Source: Pseudomonadota bacterium
Lineage (GTDB): Bacteria > CALINM01
Assembly: GCA_026415985.1 (NCBI GenBank)
Contig: JAOAGA010000024.1
Span: forward strand, 1,525-19,719
Direction of reading: 5' to 3'
DNA length: 18,195 bases
Shown here: one piece after another, positions 1-6,757 of the stretch
How positions within the stretch are numbered: position 1 is the stretch's first letter
Layout: each line of letters begins with the position of its first letter
Made by a program: the position numbers and the translations under genes
Notes under the pieces: generated by a model
Told to the model about the DNA's origin: nothing
What the model saw: only the letters and a program-made list of their open reading frames with translations
The model's database searches: none

Positions 1-2
1 TA

Positions 3-1580
3 CAGATAGTTGCATTAAGTGGCAAGTCTGGCATCCTTCATATTAAAAGCAATAACAGGGTTGGTAAGATATATTTTTATAAAGGCAAGGTCATTAAAGC
101 CTTTTCTGATGCCTATAGGGTTAATTTGGGGGAACTACTTGTAAGAAAAGGGATTGTTTCCGGAGAAACTATAAAAAAGGCCCTTGAAAGACAGAGAGAG
201 TTTAATTATAGAGAAAAGTTAGGAACTATACTTATCAATGATTTTCATATTCCTAAAGAAAAGATAGAAGAGTGTGTTACAGAACTTATAGAAAAAACCG
301 TTTTCAGTCTTTTCTACTGGACAGAGGGAGAGTTTCGTTTTGAGTTAACCGATGAAATAGAGAGCGAAGCAATTAAACTTGATTTACTACAATATGATTT
401 AACTCAGGGAAGGGGGCTCAATCCTCAGTTTTTAGCGATGGAGGGCTCAAGAATACTCGATGAATGCAGGAAAGAAGGGGTAACTCCCCAGGAGTGTTAC
501 GCAGAGTTTGCCAGTCAGGAGGAGCTTCCACAGGAACAAATAAAAACTGAACCATTAGTTGAAATAAGGCCCAAGATAGTATACTTAGACGAGTTTGCCC
601 CTTTTAGAGTCGGTGTTAAAAAACTTTTTGAAGAAGAAGGTTTTGAATGTTATGCCTGTGAATCGGTAGATTCGGCATTGAATTTTATAGAATCTTTAAA
701 TGGTATGGCTACTCTTGTAATTACTTCTTTGATAATACCTAAAACTGACGGATCGGGAATACTTGGCGGACTTGAAATACTAAAAAAATTATCGGACAGA
801 AATAACTTAAAATTTCTTGTTGTCTCAGACTATTCTATAAAAGATGCCGAAGATGAGCTACAAAAACTTAATATCCCCTTAATCAAAAAACCTAAAAAAT
901 CACAGATTAACAGGGATAACGTAAGGGCAGAGTTGGATTTTTATGTAAAAACCTTAAAAAAGACGATAGAAGAGATTTATGAGAAATCCTATGATAAAAC
1001 CGTTTCAGTTGATGAAACTTGGGATAGTGATATTAAAAAAGAGTTTAATATAGTAGAAGAAGATAAGAATCTTATAACTACACCGGGTCTTACAATACTA
1101 AAATCGATGATGCTTGAGCTAACCCAGGCAAGTTCAGGCAATGACGTTATTTTAATGATCCTTAGGTTAGCAAGCGAGATTATGCCAAGAGGAATTGTTT
1201 TTGCAATTAAAAACAATAGGCTTTTTGGTTTGGGACAGTTTGGCCTGGAAAGATTTATAGAGACACCGCAAAGGGTGGTTAAAACACTGGTTTTTGATAT
1301 TAAGGATAAGATTAAAGAAATTATGGATCTTCAGCTACCTTATAAGGGTAAACCTGAAAGGGAAGATTTTTTTATAGAACTGTATAAAAAGATAGGGGTC
1401 GATTTCCCAACGGAGGTTTTTATATCAGTTGTTACTGCCGGTGGAAAACCTGTTATACTTTTTTATGGAGACAATTTACCCGGTAAAAAACCAATTGAAG
1501 ACACCGATGCCTTAGAGATTTTTCTTACTCAGGCGGGGATTACTATGGAACGGCTTTTATTAGAAAAGAAGGTAAAATAG
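3..1580 (+). CDS. PATAN (DUF4388)-degenerate receiver-GAF-like chemosensory protein, 5' end missing
   Basis: The reading frame is open to the window's left edge, so the true start lies upstream. The TTG at 126 is internal: the 41 codons before it continue a DUF4388/PATAN domain (SGILHI ... GKIYFYKGKVIKAFSD). The PATAN region runs to about 365, ending in the typical WTEGEFRFEL, and encloses a tandem segment resembling MshEN motifs at 123-287. A CheY-like receiver follows at about 570-900 (IVYLDEF, LVVSDY, IKKPKK), but the phospho-accepting Asp is Ser (LVITSLIIPKTDG, codon 726-728). The C-terminal part, about 1080-1570, resembles the GAF-like end of other PATAN proteins. It leads the cluster and stops 10 bases before cheY. 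PATAN-receiver proteins such as cyanobacterial PixG/PatA act with CheY/CheA modules on type IV pilus behaviour. A comparable adaptor role here is inference. Domain identity is fairly sure; the exact function is unknown. Confidence 0.85.
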   Translation, partial: QIVALSGKSGILHIKSNNRVGKIYFYKGKVIKAFSDAYRVNLGELLVRKGIVSGETIKKALERQREFNYREKLGTILINDFHIPKEKIEECVTELIEKTVFSLFYWTEGEFRFELTDEIESEAIKLDLLQYDLTQGRGLNPQFLAMEGSRILDECRKEGVTPQECYAEFASQEELPQEQIKTEPLVEIRPKIVYLDEFAPFRVGVKKLFEEEGFECYACESVDSALNFIESLNGMATLVITSLIIPKTDGSGILGGLEILKKLSDRNNLKFLVVSDYSIKDAEDELQKLNIPLIKKPKKSQINRDNVRAELDFYVKTLKKTIEEIYEKSYDKTVSVDETWDSDIKKEFNIVEEDKNLITTPGLTILKSMMLELTQASSGNDVILMILRLASEIMPRGIVFAIKNNRLFGLGQFGLERFIETPQRVVKTLVFDIKDKIKEIMDLQLPYKGKPEREDFFIELYKKIGVDFPTEVFISVVTAGGKPVILFYGDNLPGKKPIEDTDALEIFLTQAGITMERLLLEKKVK

Positions 1581-1590
1581 GGGGTAGGGT

Positions 1591-1965
1591 ATGGAGTCAA
1601 AAAGGATCATGATTGTCGACGACTCAAGCTCTATGAGGGCATTCATTATTGCAAGCCTTCAGGAATTAGGGGATCTTGATTTTTTTGAGGCAAAGACCGG
1701 TTTTGAAGCCCTTAAGGAACTCCCGAAAGGTAATTTTAATCTTGTTATATCTGATATAAATATGCCCGATATAAACGGGCTTGAGCTCTTGAATTTTATA
1801 AAAAAGTCTGATTATTATAAAAATATACCGGTTTTAATGATATCTACAGAAACCAAAGAAGAGGACCTTAAAAGGGCTATAACATTGGGAGCGGATATGT
1901 ATCTGACTAAACCTTTTACCTCCTCAGCAATCGTATCAGCTGTAAAAAAACTTCTTAAGGTATAA
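1591..1965 (+). CDS. cheY: CheY-like single-domain response regulator (first copy)
   Basis: This 124-residue protein is a stand-alone receiver with every phosphorylation residue present: acidic pair D10/D11 (IMIVDDS), phospho-acceptor D55 (VISDINMPD), T86 in LMISTET, and K107 in YLTKPF. There is no output domain, so it should act by protein-protein contact after taking phosphate from CheA. The ATG has a purine-rich GGGGTAGGG just upstream. The gene sits 10 bases after the PATAN gene and 3 bases before cheA, so it is probably the dedicated partner of that kinase. It resembles the second CheY at 11378-11755 in length and in motifs (DINMP, LGA-x-x-YLTKP), which suggests an old duplication. Its target is not identifiable from sequence: flagellar switch, pilus motor, or a phosphate sink. 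Confidence 0.95.
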   Translation: MESKRIMIVDDSSSMRAFIIASLQELGDLDFFEAKTGFEALKELPKGNFNLVISDINMPDINGLELLNFIKKSDYYKNIPVLMISTETKEEDLKRAITLGADMYLTKPFTSSAIVSAVKKLLKV

Positions 1966-1968
1966 GAT

Positions 1969-3927
1969 ATGAAAGAAAATAAATCCCTGAAAGAGTTTAT
2001 CGCAGAGTCAGAGGAACTTGCTGAAAATATAGAAAGAAAGATCTTTGAGCTTTCAGACACTATATCATCAGGTAATGAATCTCCGGATATAATAAACTCT
2101 ATTTTTAGAGATTTCCATTCCCTTAAGGGTATTTCAGGAATGTTCGGGTATTCAAATCTATCAAGGCTTGCCCATGAGTTAGAGAGTTTGCTTGATAAGA
2201 TAAGGCTCGGGAAGGTAAATCTTTCAGAAGAAACCATAGAGCTGATACTTAAAGGGAAGGAACTAATTTTAAACATCATCAAGAAAATATCTGAAAAGGG
2301 GGAGGATGGTTATCCTATTGATGATTATCTTGAAGATATAAACAAATTTTTTACCATGGATACAAAAAAAGAGGTTTCTATAACACAATCTCTTGATTAT
2401 TTAAAAAATGTCCTCACGGAATATGAGGAACACAGACTTTACGAAAATATCAAAAAGGGTAAAAATATATATTCAATTCAGTTTAACTTTAACATCGATG
2501 AGTTTGATGAAAGACTTACAGAAATTACCAATATTCTAAAAACCAAAGGTGAGGTCATAAGCACATTACCAAAGCCTTCCGAAACTCCGGGAAATATAAT
2601 GTTTTCCATTGTGTTCGCCACTGATGAAAAGGAAGATACCCTGCCTGTAAAAAACAGATATAAATATGCCATTGAAAAAATAGGAAACTATGCAAAGCAG
2701 GCTGATAACAGAGAAAAAGAAATCACTTCAGATACACAGACGGAGTTAAAAAGTATTAGTAACACAATAAGAGTTGATATATCAAAGCTTGATTATTTAA
2801 TGAATATTGTTGGCGAAATAGTAACACAAAAATCAGAACTTGCAAGGGTTATTGATGTTATTAAACCCTTGATAAACAACGGAGAGGTAACTCTTAATCT
2901 CTCTAAATCAGTAACCTCCCTTGAGAAAAAGATTAATGAGCTTCAGGAAGCGGTTATGTCCGTTAGAATGGTTCCCTTAAATCAGCTTTTTGAAAAATTA
3001 GAAAGAAACTTAAGAAAAATCTCCCACGAAATTGGTAAAGAGGTAAAGATTACAATTAAGGGTGGCGATACGGAGTTAGATAAGTTTATAGTAGAGGAGT
3101 TGGGTGACCCTCTTATGCATATTATAAGGAACTCTATTGACCATGGAATAGAGCCAAAAGAAGAAAGAATAGCAAAGGGAAAGCCCGAGTACGGACAGAT
3201 AGATTTATTGGCCTATCAGAAAGGTAATAATGTTTATATAGAAGTTAGAGATGATGGGAAAGGCATAGATATAGAAAGAGTCAGACAAAAACTTATAAAT
3301 ATGGGCAGGATTACTCCAGAGCAGGAAGTTTCGGAGGACTATCTTCTTCAGTCCCTATTTCTCCCCGGATTCAGCACAAAAGAAACGGCAAGCGAGCTTT
3401 CAGGCAGAGGTGTCGGACTTGATGTTGTAAAAAGTAATATATCAAGATTAAGAGGAACCGTAGAGATAAAAACTCAAAAAAATCGCGGCACATCTTTTAT
3501 CCTGACACTACCGCTTACTCTAATTATTGTTCAGGCAATAATAATAAAAACATCAAAAAAAATTTTTGCTATTCCTTTAAGTTTCGTTGAAGAGGTAGTT
3601 GAGATTAAATCCACCGATATTATGAAAATTTCCGGTGAAGATACGGTAAACTTAAGAAACTCAGCGTTACCTGTGGTTTATTTAGAAGAGATCTTTTCTT
3701 TCGGAGAAAGGCCTGAGAATATCAAATACCTTGTGGTAATAAGAGCGGGAGAAAGAAAGATTGGACTAATCTCTCAGGAAATAGTTGGACAGGGAGATAT
3801 CGTTATAAAGAATATGGGGAAATTTATAAGAGTTAGAGGGATTGCGGGGGCAACACAAATAGGCTATGGAAAAACAGTTCTTGTTATAGATCCGCCGGGA
3901 ATATTAGAAGAAGTAGTTAAGGTCTAA
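1969..3927 (+). CDS. cheA: Chemotaxis-type histidine kinase CheA
   Basis: This 652-residue cytoplasmic kinase phosphorylates CheY and CheB under control of receptor/CheW arrays. The domain order is canonical. The Hpt (P1) domain occupies residues 1-105, with phospho-site H50 in FHSLKGISGMFG. A P2-like response-regulator-binding segment lies at about 165-245 and the dimerisation helices at about 265-350 (IRVDISKLDYLMNIVGEIV). The ATPase domain holds an N box around N388 (HIIRNSIDHGIEP), a G1 box at 428-432 (DDGKG) and a G2 box at 479-484 (GRGVGL). A C-terminal CheW-like P5 domain covers about 515-650. No receiver is fused to the C terminus, unlike FrzE or PixL-type kinases. The gene begins 3 bases after cheY and ends 3 bases before the AAA+ ATPase gene. 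All catalytic residues seen are intact, so it should be active. Confidence 0.97.
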   Translation: MKENKSLKEFIAESEELAENIERKIFELSDTISSGNESPDIINSIFRDFHSLKGISGMFGYSNLSRLAHELESLLDKIRLGKVNLSEETIELILKGKELILNIIKKISEKGEDGYPIDDYLEDINKFFTMDTKKEVSITQSLDYLKNVLTEYEEHRLYENIKKGKNIYSIQFNFNIDEFDERLTEITNILKTKGEVISTLPKPSETPGNIMFSIVFATDEKEDTLPVKNRYKYAIEKIGNYAKQADNREKEITSDTQTELKSISNTIRVDISKLDYLMNIVGEIVTQKSELARVIDVIKPLINNGEVTLNLSKSVTSLEKKINELQEAVMSVRMVPLNQLFEKLERNLRKISHEIGKEVKITIKGGDTELDKFIVEELGDPLMHIIRNSIDHGIEPKEERIAKGKPEYGQIDLLAYQKGNNVYIEVRDDGKGIDIERVRQKLINMGRITPEQEVSEDYLLQSLFLPGFSTKETASELSGRGVGLDVVKSNISRLRGTVEIKTQKNRGTSFILTLPLTLIIVQAIIIKTSKKIFAIPLSFVEEVVEIKSTDIMKISGEDTVNLRNSALPVVYLEEIFSFGERPENIKYLVVIRAGERKIGLISQEIVGQGDIVIKNMGKFIRVRGIAGATQIGYGKTVLVIDPPGILEEVVKV

Positions 3928-3930
3928 CTT

Positions 3931-4734
3931 ATGTATGAGTTTTTTGGACTAAAAAAGAAACCCTTTTCGAAGACGCCCGATCCGGAGTTTATTTACTTGA
4001 GTAAAAAACATAAAGAAGCTCTTGCAAGGATGCTTTACGGTGCCGAAGAGAAAGAGATTATTATTATCACCGGCGAAATAGGCTGTGGTAAAACAACGCT
4101 CTCCCGGAAATTGCTTGATTCCCTTGATGAAAGTTTTGTACCCTATGTAATAATAAACCCCCGTGGAACGCCTGCAAATTTTTTGAGGTCCATAGTTAAA
4201 GGTTTTTCAAAAAAAGAACCTAAATATTATAAAAAAGATCTTCTTGAGCAGATTTACGAGATACTTTTTAAATTTTACGAAGAGGGGAAAACCCCCATAT
4301 TAATTATTGACGAGGCACAGTTGATAAACTCAAAGGATGTATTTGAAGAGATCAGACTTATAACAAATTTTCAGTTAGATGAAGAAAATCTTATAAGTAT
4401 AATATTATTAGGGCAACCGGAACTTTTAAATAAGATGAAAAAGGGCAACTGGGAGGCTTTCAGGCAAAGGGTAGGTTTTTTTTATAACATAGGACCTCTT
4501 GACGAGTTAGAAACAAAGGAATATCTCATACACCGGTTCAAGATTGCCGGCGGGAAATATAACCCTTTTGAAGAACCTGCAATGTCAGCAATTTACAATA
4601 TCTCGAGGGGTATACCAAGAGTAATAAATCACTTGGCTCAAAACTCATTACTGATTGCATTTGAAAAAGAAAAAAAGTATATTGATAAAAAAATTGTCGA
4701 AGAAGCAGGTAAAGAGTTAATGTATTGGGAATAA
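3931..4734 (+). CDS. ExeA/GspA-like AAA+ ATPase within the chemosensory operon
   Basis: The 267-residue protein opens with the signature of the ExeA/GspA ATPase group (YEFFGLKKKPFSKTPDPEF, then a run like SKKHKEAL). It carries Walker A at 48-55 (GEIGCGKT), Walker B at 123-128 (ILIIDE, followed by AQ), sensor 1 (ILLGQPEL, 158-165) and a sensor-2-like GIPRVIN at 227-233. ExeA partners GspB/ExeB in placing the type II secretin through peptidoglycan; related ATPases include TniB and MuB. This protein ends after the AAA+ core, with no peptidoglycan-binding domain and no transmembrane helix, so it looks cytoplasmic. It sits 3 bases after cheA and 40 before cheW, firmly inside the operon, and is not a standard chemotaxis part. 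It may remodel or position the array or a pilus/secretion target; that is inference. Family assignment is confident, role unknown. Confidence 0.9.
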   Translation: MYEFFGLKKKPFSKTPDPEFIYLSKKHKEALARMLYGAEEKEIIIITGEIGCGKTTLSRKLLDSLDESFVPYVIINPRGTPANFLRSIVKGFSKKEPKYYKKDLLEQIYEILFKFYEEGKTPILIIDEAQLINSKDVFEEIRLITNFQLDEENLISIILLGQPELLNKMKKGNWEAFRQRVGFFYNIGPLDELETKEYLIHRFKIAGGKYNPFEEPAMSAIYNISRGIPRVINHLAQNSLLIAFEKEKKYIDKKIVEEAGKELMYWE

Positions 4735-4774
4735 TTTATAAGTATCGGTTCATATATAAAAGGAATAAGAGAAA

Positions 4775-5401
4775 ATGGATATTGCTGAGATAAGAAAAAA
4801 GGCAAAGAAAAAAAAGACAGAAGAAAAAGAGCCTCTTAAGTTGCAGGAAATTGAGGAAGAAAAAGTTTCACAGCAACTACCTGTGGTATCTGAGCCGGAA
4901 AAAACAGATGCTATAGAACAGAGCTTTGATTTTGTCGATGAAGACTTACTATACAAAAAATTAGCCAAAAAGGAGTCTGAAGATGCCATAGAGTATCTAT
5001 GCTTTAAGCTGGGGGAAGAAGAGTATTGTTTGGAAGTTTCTATTGCCAACGAGATTATAAAACCAAAAGAAATTACAGAGGTCCCCAAATCGCCTGATTT
5101 TATTCTTGGTGTGTTTTCAATCAGGGGAGAGGTATTACCTCTTTTTGACATAAAAAAACTTCTCAATATAAAAGAACAGACTGTATCAATAAGGCCAAGA
5201 TTTATTATAATAAATCTCAACAACGATAAAGTGGGTATTTGTGTTGATGAGATAACCGCCATCAGGAAATTATCGGCAAAAAATATAGAACAGACACCTA
5301 TAAACATACAGGGAGCCAAAAAGGAGTTTATTAAAGGCATAGCAATAATAGATGGTAAGACTTTAAGAATACTTGATATTGAAAAAATTATGAGTTTTTA
5401 A
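4775..5401 (+). CDS. cheW: CheW-like coupling protein with long charged N-terminal tail
   Basis: The 208-residue protein has a C-terminal CheW domain (about 71-208) with the conserved core GVFSIRGEVLPLFDIKKLL at 112-130, which includes the invariant Arg-Gly. CheW links CheA to receptors. The first 70 residues are unusual: a Lys-rich start (KKAKKKKTEEKEP), then a Glu/Pro/Gln-rich stretch, probably disordered. Typical CheW proteins are about 150-170 residues and lack this tail. The tail could be a tether, a localisation signal or a docking site for the neighbouring ATPase; none of this can be shown from sequence. The start ATG follows an AAGGAATAAGAG stretch after a 40-base gap, the largest in this half of the operon. 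One base separates its stop from the next cheW. Confidence 0.92.
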   Translation: MDIAEIRKKAKKKKTEEKEPLKLQEIEEEKVSQQLPVVSEPEKTDAIEQSFDFVDEDLLYKKLAKKESEDAIEYLCFKLGEEEYCLEVSIANEIIKPKEITEVPKSPDFILGVFSIRGEVLPLFDIKKLLNIKEQTVSIRPRFIIINLNNDKVGICVDEITAIRKLSAKNIEQTPINIQGAKKEFIKGIAIIDGKTLRILDIEKIMSF

Positions 5402-5402
5402 T

Positions 5403-5858
5403 ATGGATAAGTTTCTGACTATCAGACTTAATGAGGAGTTTTTTGCTTTAAAACTAAAGGAAATAAGGGAAGTTTTGCCCTATTCCAGTCCCAGCCCGGT
5501 ACCAAATATGCCTGCATATATATCTGGACTAATCCATCTGAGAGGATTTTTTCTTCCTGTTATAGATATGAAAAAGATACTTTTTTTGCCCGAAGAAAAT
5601 AAAAAAAGGAAAAAAAAGATTGTAGTTGTATCCTTTTTGAAAAGAGTTGTCGGTATCAGCATAGACGATGCAGAAGATATTATAACCGTTGAAGATAATC
5701 AAATAATACCTCCGCCAAACCTGATTTCAAATATAAACTCAAACTATTTTTCCGGCGGTTTCTATTTATATGATAAGGTCATTCTTATCCTTGATTTAAA
5801 AAAGATATTTACAGATATTAACCTTATCAAAGAACTTACTAAGGAGAGGGCATCTTGA
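5403..5858 (+). CDS. cheW: CheW-like coupling protein (second copy)
   Basis: At 151 residues this is essentially a bare CheW domain. It opens directly with FLTIRLNEEFFALKLKEIREVL and contains the conserved GLIHLRGFFLPVIDMKKIL segment at 42-60, with the Arg-Gly pair kept. It should couple CheA to receptor tips or fill CheW-only rings in the array. It starts one base after the previous cheW stops, and its own stop overlaps the TTG start of the zinc-finger receiver gene by four bases, which suggests translational coupling. The two CheW proteins differ clearly in sequence outside the core. They may serve different receptors, or one may belong to an accessory complex; that is inference. Confidence 0.95.
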   Translation: MDKFLTIRLNEEFFALKLKEIREVLPYSSPSPVPNMPAYISGLIHLRGFFLPVIDMKKILFLPEENKKRKKKIVVVSFLKRVVGISIDDAEDIITVEDNQIIPPPNLISNINSNYFSGGFYLYDKVILILDLKKIFTDINLIKELTKERAS

Positions 5859-6757
5859 TAATCTCTTGCCCTACCTGTCAGACAAAATATAAGCTGAATT
5901 TAATTGATTCACCTAAAAAAGAGGTTTTTGTAACCTGCAAAAAATGTAACCATAGGTTTTCTTTAAACCTTAAAAACGAAGAAAAAACAGAAAATATCAA
6001 GATTCTCGTTGCCCACGATGATTTCAGAGTAATAAATATTATCAAAAAATTACTTGAAAAGATGAGCTTTAATATTATAACTGCAGATAACGGTATGTCT
6101 GCATATAGCGTCATAGAAAATGAAAAACCTGAGATTGCTATTATCGATGTGGCCTTACCGGGAATGTTTGGTTTTGAGCTCTGCGAAAAGATTAAAAATA
6201 ACCCTATGACAAAAAATACGAAGATTATTCTTGTTGCTTCAATTTATGACAGAACAAGATATAAAAGGAAACCTCAAAATTTATACGGTGCTGATGATTA
6301 TATAGAAAAACATCATATTCCCGATGAGCTAATTACAAAGATTCTCAATCTGACATCTGCACCGATAAGGTCAAAAGAAGTTGTTAACGAAATTAAAAAG
6401 GATATTCCGAAAGATAATCTTAAAGATAACAGAGATATATTGCTTGAAGACGCTAATATTAACAAAATTATAGATAAAGAGAGAGAAACCATTAAGCATG
6501 CTGAAAACAAGTATATAGCAAACACAAATAGTGTCGACGAAAAGGCGAAAAGATTAGCAAGGCTCATAGTTTCCGACATAGCCCTATATAATCAGGAGAT
6601 TATAAAAAAAGTTACTATAAATAATTATTCTGAACTACTTAAATTAGATGTGACTGACGGAATAAGCCATCTTAAATCAAGAGTTCCAGAGATATCTTAC
6701 AAGGCAGAAGAGTATATTCATAACGCTTTTATAGAGCTCCTAAAAAAGGAGATTTAA
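5855..6757 (+). CDS. Zinc-finger (MJ0042-type) plus receiver-domain protein
   Basis: The start is TTG at 5855, supported by an AAGGAG Shine-Dalgarno at 5841-5846 and by the four-base overlap with the preceding cheW. The 300-residue product begins with a four-cysteine finger, C5-x2-C8 and C28-x2-C31 (SCPTCQTKY, VTCKKCNHRF), like the MJ0042 zinc-ribbon family. A receiver domain follows at about 48-165: D55/D56 (LVAHDD), phospho-acceptor D98 (IAIIDVALPG), S129, and K152 in YIEKHH. It looks phosphorylatable, with a slightly extended basic loop after S129 (YDRTRYKRKPQ). The last 130 residues are charged and helical, with no domain I recognise. The finger's ligand is unknown; it could bind protein or nucleic acid. 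It lies between the CheW genes and the HEAT gene, so it is probably a CheA target or regulator. Confidence 0.88.
   Translation: MIISCPTCQTKYKLNLIDSPKKEVFVTCKKCNHRFSLNLKNEEKTENIKILVAHDDFRVINIIKKLLEKMSFNIITADNGMSAYSVIENEKPEIAIIDVALPGMFGFELCEKIKNNPMTKNTKIILVASIYDRTRYKRKPQNLYGADDYIEKHHIPDELITKILNLTSAPIRSKEVVNEIKKDIPKDNLKDNRDILLEDANINKIIDKERETIKHAENKYIANTNSVDEKAKRLARLIVSDIALYNQEIIKKVTINNYSELLKLDVTDGISHLKSRVPEISYKAEEYIHNAFIELLKKEI

Noticed and set aside
1815-2282. Long antisense open frames across the Che genes, such as this 155-codon one
   Set aside because: They lie fully opposite strongly coding domains, are Ser/Ile/Leu-rich as expected from antisense of AT-rich genes, and show no domain or ribosome site.
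4750-5340. A 196-codon minus-strand open frame opposite cheW
   Set aside because: The plus strand encodes a clear CheW domain here. The antisense product is Ser/Phe-rich low-complexity sequence.
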